In this document: in pieces, positions 23,400 to 31,737 of the stretch
Numbering within the stretch: position 1 is the stretch's first letter
Layout: each line of letters opens with the position of its first letter
Source of the DNA: Balneolaceae bacterium
GTDB lineage: Bacteria; Bacteroidota; Rhodothermia; Balneolales; Balneolaceae
Direction: 5' to 3'
DNA: 35,027 bases
NCBI GenBank assembly: GCA_020832225.1
Contig: JAFIFA010000214.1
Location: 1-35,027, forward strand
Translations under genes and position numbers: made by a program
Notes under the pieces: generated by a model
The model's input: only the letters and a program-made list of their open reading frames with translations
The model's database searches: none
What the model was told of the DNA's origin: nothing

Positions 23400-24248
23400 A
23401 TGAACGTTTGCCGAACCGTAGACGAAATCCGTGCCGAAATAGCTTCCCTGAAAAGCGATGGAAAGAGCGTTGCTCTTGTGCCCACAATGGGTGCTCTTCA
23501 CGACGGACACCTTCGGCTGATTAGAGAGGCGCATGAGCATGCAGACGAAGTCGTGGTCTCAATTTTTGTGAACCCGGCGCAATTCGGTCCAAATGAAGAT
23601 TTCGACTCCTACCCAAGAGAGCTGGAACAAGATCTGGAGAAGTGCAGGAAAGAGAATGTTTCAGTGGTTTTTGCACCAAACAGAGACGACGTCTACGATG
23701 AAGAGAGTTTTCTGAAGATCGAGATTGGCACGCTCAACAAACATATGTGCGGAGGGAGCCGCCCGGGATTTTTTGAGGGAATTCTATTGATAGTAAACAA
23801 ACTCTTCAATATCACAACTCCGGACCTTGCACTGTTTGGTCAAAAAGATATTCAGCAGTTTCAGATCATAAGCCGCATGGTGATGGAGTTTAACCATGCC
23901 GTTCAACTGAAGATGGTGCCAATTGTAAGGGCTTCTGATGGACTGGCTCTAAGCAGCCGGAATGCCTATCTCTCCGCCGAGGAGAGATTGACAGCGCCCG
24001 GACTCTACCGCTGCCTCACCTATATTGAGAAGCAGATTCGTGATGGTGTTGATGAACCGGGACTGCTGATCAGCCATCAGACAAGCGAGCTTGAAGCAAA
24101 AGGTTTCAGAATTGATTATCTTGGTATGTTTTCACTTAAAACTTTGCAGCCGGCAGAAACGTTAGTTGCAGGTGAGAACTATATACTTGCCGGGGCAGCC
24201 TGGCTGGGAGAGACCCGGCTCATTGATAATATTTTGATAGAATTGTAA
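23400..24248 (+). CDS. panC: Pantoate--beta-alanine ligase (pantothenate synthetase)
   Basis: PanC condenses pantoate with beta-alanine using ATP to give pantothenate, the precursor of coenzyme A. From the ATG at 23400 it has 282 residues, matching E. coli PanC (283). The open frame starts earlier (23355), but those codons overlap the terminator and add no conserved sequence. Motifs visible are [13 protein letters not shown] (HDGH, 34-37, nucleotidylyl-transferase HxGH), [29 protein letters not shown] and the [11 protein letters not shown] loop corresponding to KMSKS. panD follows 13 bases later, so the two enzymes that make and use beta-alanine are encoded together. Confidence 0.96.
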   Translation: MNVCRTVDEIRAEIASLKSDGKSVALVPTMGALHDGHLRLIREAHEHADEVVVSIFVNPAQFGPNEDFDSYPRELEQDLEKCRKENVSVVFAPNRDDVYDEESFLKIEIGTLNKHMCGGSRPGFFEGILLIVNKLFNITTPDLALFGQKDIQQFQIISRMVMEFNHAVQLKMVPIVRASDGLALSSRNAYLSAEERLTAPGLYRCLTYIEKQIRDGVDEPGLLISHQTSELEAKGFRIDYLGMFSLKTLQPAETLVAGENYILAGAAWLGETRLIDNILIEL

Positions 24249-24261
24249 GTCATACGTTTTT

Positions 24262-24684
24262 ATGAAGCTCACGATGTTTAAATCCAAACTGCACCAGATG
24301 AGGGTTACCGAGGCTAACCTGATGTATGAGGGCAGTATTACGATCGATCAGGATTTGCTCGATATGTCCGGCATTTTGCCTTACGAAAAAGTGCAGGTTG
24401 TAAACATTACAAACGGATCCCGACTCGAAACCTACACCATTCCTGGTGAGCGCGGGAGTCGTATCTGCTGCCTAAATGGGGCAGCCGCACGTCTTACTCA
24501 GGTTGATGACCGGATCATTGTGATCTGCTACGCCCAGATGGAGCCTGAAGAGGCCAAAAATCATAAACCAACCGTTGTGATTGTTGATGAGAACAACGAT
24601 CCCAAGGATGTTCTTGAGAACACAACCCACGGCCAGAAATATGGTTTGGAAAACGGTCTTCTGGAAGAGGAGCAGATTCGCTGA
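24262..24684 (+). CDS. panD: Aspartate 1-decarboxylase
   Basis: PanD removes CO2 from L-aspartate to make beta-alanine for pantothenate synthesis. The proenzyme cleaves itself at Gly24-Ser25 (in [10 protein letters not shown]), leaving a pyruvoyl cofactor on the new N-terminus of the larger chain. The 140-residue protein also shows [20 protein letters not shown], the conserved core. The start [18 protein letters not shown] aligns with family members; an alternative ATG at 24274 would remove four residues. The C-terminal tail (about 115-140, acidic and Gln/Gly-rich) is slightly longer than in E. coli PanD (126). Confidence 0.96.
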   Translation: MKLTMFKSKLHQMRVTEANLMYEGSITIDQDLLDMSGILPYEKVQVVNITNGSRLETYTIPGERGSRICCLNGAAARLTQVDDRIIVICYAQMEPEEAKNHKPTVVIVDENNDPKDVLENTTHGQKYGLENGLLEEEQIR

Positions 24685-24713
24685 TATCGGTATCGATGAA
24701 TATTCGATGAAAT

Positions 24714-24751
24714 AAAAAAAGCCTCCCGTTTGTAGCAGGAGGCTTTTTTTT
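24714..24751. terminator. Bidirectional terminator between panD and the M20 dipeptidase gene
   Basis: GCCTCC (24721-24726) pairs with GGAGGC (24738-24743). An A-run precedes it (24714-24720) and a T-run follows it (24744-24751), so the hairpin with its U-tract works in both directions. It lies 30 bases after panD and 24 bases after the end of the convergent dipeptidase gene. Confidence 0.9.
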
Positions 24752-24774
24752 GTTGGTGATAAATCGGTTTGTTC

Positions 24775-26148
24775 TTACTCCACAAAATCGGGAAGTACCT
24801 CAAAGAATCGAGCCGAAGTCTTGATGCCTCTGTGAAAGTCCTTCAGGGAGAAGCTCTCATTTGGGGAGTGAAGTGCATCTTTGGTCTGGCCGAATCCCAT
24901 CAATATTGAGTTGACGCCCAAAACCTTTTTGAAGTCTGCCACGATCGGTATCGAACCTCCTTCACGACTGAAAAGCACCTCTTTATCATAGATATCACCA
25001 AAAGCTTTGGCTGCCGCTTTAAGTCCGTAGTAATCGAGATCGATTACTACAGGGTGTCCGCCGTGGTGCGCTTCCACCTCAACCGTGACGGTGTCGGGGG
25101 CAATCGACTCAACATGCTTTTTGAACAGTTCAGCGATTTTGTCCGGATGCTGATCGGGTACAAGCCTCATGCTCACCTTCGCTCCTGCTTTCGCCGGGAG
25201 AACGGTTTTTGCGCCCTCACCCTGATAACCGCTCCAAAGCCCGTTAACATCGAGTGTAGGCCTTGCTGAGGCGCGCTCGTGAGTGGTGTACCCTTTCTCG
25301 CCGTGAACGGCCTTGAGGTTGAGCTCTTTTTTGTAGGCCTCCTCATCAAACGGAAGCTTGCGGGCAGATCCGCGCATCTCTTCCGTCAATGGTACCACAT
25401 CATCATAAAATCCATCGATCTGAATAACGCCATCACTGTCCTTGAGCTGAGCGATAATCTCGCATAGTACATTTGCCGGGTTTTCAACCGCACCCCCATA
25501 GACACCGCTGTGAAGATCACGATTCGGGCCGGTTACATGGATCTCCATATAAGCCAGGCCACGAAGCCCGTAGGTAATGGATGGCTGATCTTCGCCATAC
25601 ATGGCGGTATCAGAGATCAGCACCATATCGCAGGCGAGGAGATCCTTATGCTTTTTGATAAATGGAACCAGGTTCGGCGAACCGATCTCCTCTTCACCTT
25701 CCAGTATAAATTTCACGTTGACAGGAAGTTCGGTGCCCGTCTTCATATATGACTCGATCGCCTTAACATGAGTGTAGGCCTGTCCCTTATCATCACTGGC
25801 TCCCCTGGCGTATACCCTCCCGTTCTTGACGGTTGGCTCAAAAGGTGGGGTGTCCCAAAGTTCATCCGGATCGGAAGGCTGAACATCGTAATGGCCATAG
25901 ATCAATACTGTTGGCCGGTCATCGTGGGGCGCTTTTTCAGCTGTGATGATTGGATGCCCCGGAGTTTCATGGAGGGTCACTTTGTCAAGGCCGATATTCT
26001 TCAGCTGCTCTACCAGGAAGTCAGCTGCTTTGCGAACATCGCCCTTTCTCTCAGAGTCTGTACTGACGCTGGGGATTTTCAGCAGGTCGAATAGTTCTTT
26101 TTTGAAAGTTTCAATGTTGCTGTCAATATAGGACTGGGGGTTACTCAT
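24775..26148 (-). CDS. M20-family dipeptidase
   Basis: This metallopeptidase of the M20 family (CNDP/carnosinase-like subgroup) hydrolyses dipeptides with two zinc or manganese ions. It has 457 residues. Zinc ligands lie in LIYGHYDVQP and in GASDDKGQ, and the catalytic/zinc glutamates are in ILEGEEEIGSPNL. A lid domain with VTGPNRDLHSGVYGGAVENP contains the histidine that crosses the dimer, and SREGGSIPIV forms the C-terminal ligand loop. There is no signal peptide, so it is expected to be cytoplasmic and to degrade imported or recycled peptides. It stands alone, convergent with panD. Confidence 0.93.
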   Translation of the reverse strand: MSNPQSYIDSNIETFKKELFDLLKIPSVSTDSERKGDVRKAADFLVEQLKNIGLDKVTLHETPGHPIITAEKAPHDDRPTVLIYGHYDVQPSDPDELWDTPPFEPTVKNGRVYARGASDDKGQAYTHVKAIESYMKTGTELPVNVKFILEGEEEIGSPNLVPFIKKHKDLLACDMVLISDTAMYGEDQPSITYGLRGLAYMEIHVTGPNRDLHSGVYGGAVENPANVLCEIIAQLKDSDGVIQIDGFYDDVVPLTEEMRGSARKLPFDEEAYKKELNLKAVHGEKGYTTHERASARPTLDVNGLWSGYQGEGAKTVLPAKAGAKVSMRLVPDQHPDKIAELFKKHVESIAPDTVTVEVEAHHGGHPVVIDLDYYGLKAAAKAFGDIYDKEVLFSREGGSIPIVADFKKVLGVNSILMGFGQTKDALHSPNESFSLKDFHRGIKTSARFFEVLPDFVE

Positions 26149-26310
26149 GAGTTTCTTTTTATGAATTTATGATAGTCTATTAATATAGACGATTGAGCCG
26201 TTAATTTCATGGAGAAATGCCCCTGAGGATTCCTACATGCATATTTTGTGATGGCTTAATAGATAAAAAAGTGGAGCGGGCTGTTTCTTAAATGGAGTGG
26301 AGCCGATTAC

Positions 26311-27072
26311 TTAAAAAATGAGCAGTCCGCCTCGTTCAATCCAGCCGGTCATTCCATTTTCGAGTCGAACGAAATACCATTCATCCTCACTCTCACTGCG
26401 TCTGTGGTCAATACGCATCGTATACCCTTCGTAAGCCGTACTAACGGCGGCCGACTCAGGTTCCGGCTGCTGGTAAACAACCGATTGCCTCTCTTTCAGT
26501 ACACCTGTGCCATACCGATCACTCTGGTAGCTCAAATAGAGAGCACTTGAAAAAATGAGGGCCGAAATGAGAATGACGGTAAGCCCCGAATAGCGCCAGA
26601 GTTTGATACGTCCCGAAACAAACCAGCTGGTAATAAAAAGTGCTACCCCGCCATAGAGTACAAGAAAACCGATGATGTAGAGATTGCTTTCACCCGGTGA
26701 CCGTGCCAGATTAGCAAAGAAGCGATCCCACGGAAGAGGTGGTAAAACTGAGGAGCGACGGGTGAAGCGTTCGTTCACAAAATCGAGAGCCTCACGGGCC
26801 TGCGCTTCAATTTCACGGTGCTGCTCAGCCTTCATTAAATAGTACTTTGAGACTCCCAGGGAGTCGAGGGTGGCATAGGCTACACCCAGATTAAACCAGA
26901 GAGCTCCCGATGAGTATCCGTCATCAGCAATCGATTTATAGAGATCGATAGCCTCGCGATACTCCTGCACTTCGAGGAGGTCGGTTGCGCGATCAAACCT
27001 GGCCTGCTGAGCTGTAGCAGCCTGCCAACCAGTTAAGAGGATAAAGCTTGTAAGAAATAGGTATCTGATCAA
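26311..27072 (-). CDS. batE: BatE-like protein: TPR, two membrane helices, SH3 domain
   Basis: This 253-residue protein has a signal peptide (1-21, ending TAQ), TPR-like helices (about 24-105, with ALWFNLGVAYATLDSLG) and two membrane helices (131-152, 160-182). A C-terminal bacterial SH3-like domain (185-253) ends GMTGWIERGGLLIF. This architecture is that of BatE in the Bacteroides aerotolerance (Bat) operon. The Bat proteins work in the periplasm and are linked to oxygen tolerance or envelope stress, but their molecular action is not settled. The ATG overlaps the end of batD by 4 bases. It is the last gene of the cluster; the 162 bases after it hold no gene. Confidence 0.8.
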   Translation of the reverse strand: MIRYLFLTSFILLTGWQAATAQQARFDRATDLLEVQEYREAIDLYKSIADDGYSSGALWFNLGVAYATLDSLGVSKYYLMKAEQHREIEAQAREALDFVNERFTRRSSVLPPLPWDRFFANLARSPGESNLYIIGFLVLYGGVALFITSWFVSGRIKLWRYSGLTVILISALIFSSALYLSYQSDRYGTGVLKERQSVVYQQPEPESAAVSTAYEGYTMRIDHRRSESEDEWYFVRLENGMTGWIERGGLLIF

Positions 27073-28856
27073 AGCAGTTTTTTGAGTTTGGTGATCAGTT
27101 GCTCGGAGCGATCAATATCGGCTTGTTGATCGGCACTATCACCAGCAGGAGCGTAGCTGATGGTTGCGCATTTATCCATAACCGACTTCAGTGTTTTAGT
27201 GAGAGATGGATCGGGATCATTTTCCTGCACTTTGGCAATAAGTTCATGATCTGAAAACCCCGCTTCCGGCAGCCCCAGTCGGTCTGAGATGAACCCGGTG
27301 ATCGCTTTGTGCATCTCATTGTATGCAAATTTAGGCTCTCCCGATTCAACATGCTTTCGGGCGCGTTCCAACCTTTCAGATGCACGATCGGAGGCCATTT
27401 TGGCTCTTGCATATATATTGTCGCTTAAAAGACGGTCTTTATGCTGCTTCAGGTAGAGTGCGATTCCGAGAGCTACAACAGGGATTGCCAGTAAAAACCA
27501 GAACCATATGGTTCGACGGATTGCCTGGGGAGTGGTATTCCAAACGGCAAGTCCGCTAACCGGCTGCAACACTTCCCGTGCGCTGCTTCTGCCGGCAACT
27601 GCGTTGCCTGCCGAAGGAGTTGCCCTGAATGTGAGTTCCGGGAGTTCTATGTATCGATAATTGCGGGATGATGGGTCAAATATGGCAATCCGTTCCGCAG
27701 GTATTTCGAAGTTGCCCGGTGCCCTGGCAACCATCAACTCGGTAAAACTCTTTTCGCCCCGGATATTGAGCCCACGTCGCTCTACCTCACTGCTCTCCTG
27801 TGGGTTGTAGAAGTCAAGACCATCCGGAAAGTTGTAGTTTGGACGTCTGACAAGCGGAATATTTCCGGTGCCTTCGATTGTAGTGATCAATTCAAACGTT
27901 TCACCGGTTTCGGCTTCAGTTCGGTTTAATCGTCTCTCCACTCGCAGATCGCCAACCGCATTCATTGCAACCGACTGCTCACTCGGTGCCGGCAATGGCC
28001 TTACGCGAATGTTCACGGGCTCAGACTCTATCGATACCCGTCTCTGGTTGGAGGCAGAGCCGAAAAAGCTGCCAAAAGGGTCGTTCCGCTCGGGTCTGGA
28101 GCGTATTCCCACGTTCATTGGAAATTCGTTCAGGGTTAGTTCACCGCTTCGGCTCGGAAAGAGGGCGTATCGCATCAGCGTTGCTTTCCGATAGCGTACA
28201 CCATCAAGTATTACCGATTCGGCTTCGGGTTGACGGATGTTCTGGAGCTCCTCTTTCCAGAAACCATCGGTTCGCCATCCCGCCCTGGGTTGAAACGATG
28301 TGATCTCTACGCCCTGTCTAAAATAGAGAACAACGGCTGCCACAATCTGCTGTCCCGGTACCGGGTTGTCGTCGTCCACTTCCACTTCAAGGAAAATATC
28401 GGGCATTTGCCGTCCGCCGTTGCGGCTAAGGTTGCCCCGTTCGGTAATTTCGATGCGAAGGGGTCGCGTGGCGTGCTCCTCACCGTCAATCTCGATTGAG
28501 ATGGGTGGAATGGTGTACTCACCGGTTTCCCGGGCAATCAGCGACCAGCTATATGATGTGGTGGTTGCAGTTCTGCCGTTAACTATTGAGATGCTGGTGC
28601 TTCTGGATGGATTGGAAGAGAGGACTCTAGCCCCATCAATCTGCGGAAGTCTTGGCAGTGAAACATTACGGGATGTGGATCCTCTAACTTCAACCGAAAG
28701 GGTAAACTGCTCACCGATAAAGATCCGGTTTTCGGATACGGTCGCTTCCAGCTCAAAATCCTGTGCGAAAAGCAACGCAGATGGAAGGAGGAGAAGCAGT
28801 GTGAATGCCGCAAGAAATACCGGCCTGAATATGATGATACTACCAGTCTCTCTCAT
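27069..28856 (-). CDS. batD: BatD family protein (Bat aerotolerance cluster)
   Basis: This 595-residue protein is best read from the ATG at 28856. The open frame continues to 28952, but those 32 extra residues overlap batC and precede a clear signal segment (about 8-31, PVFLAAFTLLLLLPSALLFA). The periplasmic part has repeated immunoglobulin-like strand units typical of BatD: VSENRIFIGEQFTLSVEV near the start and LNRTEAETGETFELITTIEG in the middle. A membrane helix lies near residue 455-475 (FWFLLAIPVVALGIALYL), followed by a ~110-residue cytoplasmic helical tail. BatD belongs to the MoxR-linked Bat system, with batC and batE as neighbours. The 17-base overlap with batC suggests coupling. Confidence 0.85.
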   Translation of the reverse strand: MRETGSIIIFRPVFLAAFTLLLLLPSALLFAQDFELEATVSENRIFIGEQFTLSVEVRGSTSRNVSLPRLPQIDGARVLSSNPSRSTSISIVNGRTATTTSYSWSLIARETGEYTIPPISIEIDGEEHATRPLRIEITERGNLSRNGGRQMPDIFLEVEVDDDNPVPGQQIVAAVVLYFRQGVEITSFQPRAGWRTDGFWKEELQNIRQPEAESVILDGVRYRKATLMRYALFPSRSGELTLNEFPMNVGIRSRPERNDPFGSFFGSASNQRRVSIESEPVNIRVRPLPAPSEQSVAMNAVGDLRVERRLNRTEAETGETFELITTIEGTGNIPLVRRPNYNFPDGLDFYNPQESSEVERRGLNIRGEKSFTELMVARAPGNFEIPAERIAIFDPSSRNYRYIELPELTFRATPSAGNAVAGRSSAREVLQPVSGLAVWNTTPQAIRRTIWFWFLLAIPVVALGIALYLKQHKDRLLSDNIYARAKMASDRASERLERARKHVESGEPKFAYNEMHKAITGFISDRLGLPEAGFSDHELIAKVQENDPDPSLTKTLKSVMDKCATISYAPAGDSADQQADIDRSEQLITKLKKLL

Positions 28857-29544
28857 TGCGGGGAGTGCTGCGTTCTGACTCTTTTTTACGATTTTCGAGG
28901 AGTTCTCGCTCCAGTTGTTCAAGGGCATCGAGAAGGTTTTCGGCCTGTTCACGGCTCATGTCATCAGGAGATCCGGGATCCTGTAGTTCATCGCCGGGAT
29001 CTTGTGGAGATTCCGGTTGCTGCCCCGCATCGGGTTGTTGATCCGGCTCACCCTGCTGATCCTGGTCCTGATCATCCTCATCCTCTCCGTCACCGTCCTG
29101 CTCCTGTTGCTGTTCTTGCTGCTGCTCCTGTTGTTGCTGAAGGCGGCGCTGGGCCAGCTCGTAGTTGTGTCGGGCATCCTCATCATCCGGATTTTTCCTT
29201 AGGGCATCCCGGAAATTTGAGAGAGCTTCATCATACTGCTCTCTGTCGGTTTGCATTTTCCCCCTGTTGTAATCAGCCAGAGCCTGCTCCTGAGGTGTTG
29301 AGGCACGATCTCTGAACTCCTGAAACGCTTCATCAGCCTCCTCATCACTGCCCAGATTTGCAAGCGCATTTCCCAGGTTGAAATAGAGGCGTGCATCGTC
29401 CGGGTTCTGTTCAATAGCCTGGCGATAGAGCTGAGCGGCAAGGTCATACTCCCCTCTCTGAAACGCTTCGTTTGCTTTGCGCGCATCGTTTAGTGCGGAT
29501 GCGGAGAGCAACAGTGCCAGTATGATCAGTGAAAAAATTTTCAT
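28840..29544 (-). CDS. batC: BatC-like TPR protein
   Basis: This 234-residue protein has a short signal segment (1-18), three TPR-like repeats (about 22-135; for example DARLYFNLGNALANLGSDEE and DYNRGKMQTDREQYDEALSN) and a low-complexity stretch. Residues 135-195 are made mostly of Gln, Asp, Glu and Pro. The C-terminal helix EQAENLLDALEQLERELLEN (199-218) is conserved in BatC proteins. BatC is a periplasmic or membrane-associated TPR adaptor thought to work with BatA, BatB and BatD. It is the first Bat gene here; batA and batB are not upstream, where yebC lies 76 bases away. The acidic/Gln-rich repeat is long and may vary between strains. Confidence 0.83.
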   Translation of the reverse strand: MKIFSLIILALLLSASALNDARKANEAFQRGEYDLAAQLYRQAIEQNPDDARLYFNLGNALANLGSDEEADEAFQEFRDRASTPQEQALADYNRGKMQTDREQYDEALSNFRDALRKNPDDEDARHNYELAQRRLQQQQEQQQEQQQEQDGDGEDEDDQDQDQQGEPDQQPDAGQQPESPQDPGDELQDPGSPDDMSREQAENLLDALEQLERELLENRKKESERSTPRNERDW

Positions 29545-29620
29545 TGCGTCTGCAAATGTTCGGTTTGAACCAGTTTGATTAACGTGTTTCGGTCCGTTTC
29601 CGTATACGTTTTTGTAACCT

Positions 29621-30379
29621 CTACTCCTCTTCGAGAAGGGCCAGGGTTTTGTCGTCGAGCGTCATGTTGGTGAAGATGTTGGATACATCATCATTGTCGT
29701 CAAACTTGTCCATCATCTTCAGGTTTGATCGCGCCACGTCGGGCTCTGCAGTAACTTCGGTTGATGGTACCCTGATCAATTCAGCGCTCTCTATTTCGAT
29801 ACCGTCCTCTTCAAGTGCCTTTCGCACGTCGATCAGCTGCTCACGTGTGGTGAAGATCTCAAAAAAATCTTCTTCAACCACCACATCATCAGCGCCGGCG
29901 TCGATAGCCTGTAGCATGAACTCCTCCTCATCGAGCCCTTCCGATTTTACCTTTATCGATCCTTTCTGCTCAAAGAGGTAGGCCACGGAGCCGTCGGTTC
30001 CCAGGTTCCCGCCATGCTTGGTGAATATGTGGCGTATCTCTCCAACAGTTCGATTCAAATTGTTGCTGGTTGCTTCAATAAAATAGGCAATACCACCGGG
30101 GCCATACCCTTCGTAGGTCACCTCTTCATAGTTTCCGGAGCCATCATCCAGTTCACCGGTACCTTTTTTTATGGCACGTTCGATATTGTCTTTAGGCAGG
30201 TTTACCGCCTTGGCATTATCGATCGCCAGGGAGAGTCTTGGGTTTGCATTGGGGTCGCCACCTCCAACCCGGGCGGCCACCGTTATTTCACGGATATGCT
30301 TGGTGAAAACCTTGGCACGCTTAGCATCCTCTTTCGCCTTCTTGTGCTTGATGTTAGCCCATTTGGAATGTCCTGCCAT
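29621..30379 (-). CDS. yebC: YebC/PmpR family regulatory/translation factor
   Basis: YebC-family proteins act as DNA-binding regulators in some species and as factors that relieve ribosome stalling at proline-rich sequences in others. Numbered from the ATG at 30379, this protein has 252 residues. It starts with the invariant [15 protein letters not shown] and has the family core [39 protein letters not shown] and [15 protein letters not shown]. An in-frame extension to 30445 would add 22 residues before MAGHSKW and is rejected. It is divergent from bshA. A possible -7 box lies 39 bases upstream. Confidence 0.95.
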   Translation of the reverse strand: MAGHSKWANIKHKKAKEDAKRAKVFTKHIREITVAARVGGGDPNANPRLSLAIDNAKAVNLPKDNIERAIKKGTGELDDGSGNYEEVTYEGYGPGGIAYFIEATSNNLNRTVGEIRHIFTKHGGNLGTDGSVAYLFEQKGSIKVKSEGLDEEEFMLQAIDAGADDVVVEEDFFEIFTTREQLIDVRKALEEDGIEIESAELIRVPSTEVTAEPDVARSNLKMMDKFDDNDDVSNIFTNMTLDDKTLALLEEE

Positions 30380-30417
30380 AATACCTTCAGAATCGTTTTT
30401 TTGATGGATGTAACTAA

Positions 30418-30425
30418 CAAATATA
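30418..30425 (-). promoter_or_regulatory. Possible -7 box of yebC
   Basis: On the minus strand TATATTTG matches the Bacteroidetes -7 consensus TAnnTTTG perfectly. It ends 39 bases before the yebC ATG, which fits a short leader. No TTTG is present 19 bases upstream, so the -33 element is not supported. The rest of the 190-base gap to bshA shows nothing definite. Confidence 0.35.
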
Positions 30426-30569
30426 ACGGAATTCGGAAATTTCACCTAATGGCTGTTGGCAGATCTTCGCTTTGAACGCATCTTTAGCTGTTAGGGTTTT
30501 CGGATGGGAGTGAATGGCTAACTCTGCCACGATCTTCTTATATTGGGCTGAACCCATGATAAGTACTCT

Positions 30570-31715
30570 ATGAATATTGGAATAGTCTGTTATCCTACAT
30601 TTGGCGGGAGTGGTGTGGTTGCTACCGAACTGGCTAAGGGGTTGGCAAACCGTGGACACAATCTGCACATCCTGAGCTATGCGCGTCCGGCGCGTCTAGA
30701 CTCTTTCCGTACCGATATCACCTTTCATGAAGTAGATTTAAGTTCCTATCCCCTTTTTGAGTACCCTCCATACGACCTTGCCCTGGCGAACATGATGGTG
30801 AATCTGATTCAGCATGCAAAGCTGGATGTTCTGCACGTTCACTACGCGATCCCACATGCTACCAGTGCCTACCTGGCCAAACAGATTTTGAACAGCAAGG
30901 CCAGCCATGTGCCGGTAATCACCACCCTTCACGGAACAGATATCACGCTGATCGGAAGTGATCCGAGCTACAAGCAGGTGGTCGACTTTTCAATCAACCA
31001 AAGCGATGGTGTAACGGCGGTTTCCGAATATCTGAAGCGGGAGACCTACAACCATTTTGACATCAAAAAGGATATTCGGGTCATTCCAAATTTCATCGAT
31101 CTGGATCGTTTCAAGCGCTCAAAGAAGGAGCACTTCAAGAAAGCGATCTGTCCGGAGGATGAGAAGGTGATTACCCACGTCTCCAATTTCAGGGAGGTGA
31201 AACGGGTGCCGGATGTAGTTGAAGCGTTTAATCATGTCCTGAAAAATGGTATCAAAGCCAAGCTGTTGATGGTTGGTGATGGGCCAGACCGGCCGCGTGC
31301 TGAGATGAAGTGCAGGGAACTTGGAATGTGCGATCATGTCCGCTTCCTCGGAAAGCAGGAACAGGTAGAGGAGGTACTCTCCATTTCAGATCTCTTTATG
31401 ATCCCTTCCGGTAGTGAAACATTTGGATTGGCGGCCCTTGAGGCGATGAGCTGCAGCGTACCGGTGATTAGTTCAAATATCGGCGGACTACCGGAGGTGA
31501 ATATCGACGGGGAAACAGGCTACCTGTGTGAGCTGGGTGATGTAGAGTGCATGGGGAAGGCGGCGACGAAGATTTTGAGCAATGAAGAGCTCCACTCCAG
31601 GATGGCAAAGGCTGCCAGGGCCCGGGCCGAAATTTTTGAGCTCGATAAAGTGGTCACCGTCTATGAAGATTACTACCGGGAAGTGAAAGAGACACTGCCT
31701 GAAAAGAAAAAGTAA
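30570..31715 (+). CDS. bshA: N-acetyl-alpha-D-glucosaminyl L-malate synthase
   Basis: BshA is a GT-B-fold (GT4) glycosyltransferase that joins UDP-GlcNAc and L-malate, the first step of bacillithiol synthesis. The 381 residues match BshA closely: CYPTFGGSGVVATELAKGLA at the N-terminus, FHEVDLSSYPLFEYPPYDLA and LHVHYAIPHATSAYLA. The C-terminal half holds VSNFREVKRVPDV, LMVGDGPDR and the donor-binding SGSETFGLAALEAMSC. These features separate BshA from general GT4 enzymes. The bshB and bshC genes are not in the window. Bacillithiol is the usual low-molecular-weight thiol in many Bacteroidota relatives, so a redox-buffer role is expected. A lipoprotein hydrolase gene follows 22 bases downstream. 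Confidence 0.92.
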   Translation: MNIGIVCYPTFGGSGVVATELAKGLANRGHNLHILSYARPARLDSFRTDITFHEVDLSSYPLFEYPPYDLALANMMVNLIQHAKLDVLHVHYAIPHATSAYLAKQILNSKASHVPVITTLHGTDITLIGSDPSYKQVVDFSINQSDGVTAVSEYLKRETYNHFDIKKDIRVIPNFIDLDRFKRSKKEHFKKAICPEDEKVITHVSNFREVKRVPDVVEAFNHVLKNGIKAKLLMVGDGPDRPRAEMKCRELGMCDHVRFLGKQEQVEEVLSISDLFMIPSGSETFGLAALEAMSCSVPVISSNIGGLPEVNIDGETGYLCELGDVECMGKAATKILSNEELHSRMAKAARARAEIFELDKVVTVYEDYYREVKETLPEKKK

Positions 31716-31737
31716 ACTGAACCTATTCCTTCAGCCC

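Noticed and set aside
30414-30554. 46-codon minus-strand ORF (MGSAQYKKIVAELAIHSHP...) between yebC and bshA
   Set aside because: It has no recognisable family and overlaps the likely yebC promoter box. It could be a remnant, but the evidence is too thin to call a gene.
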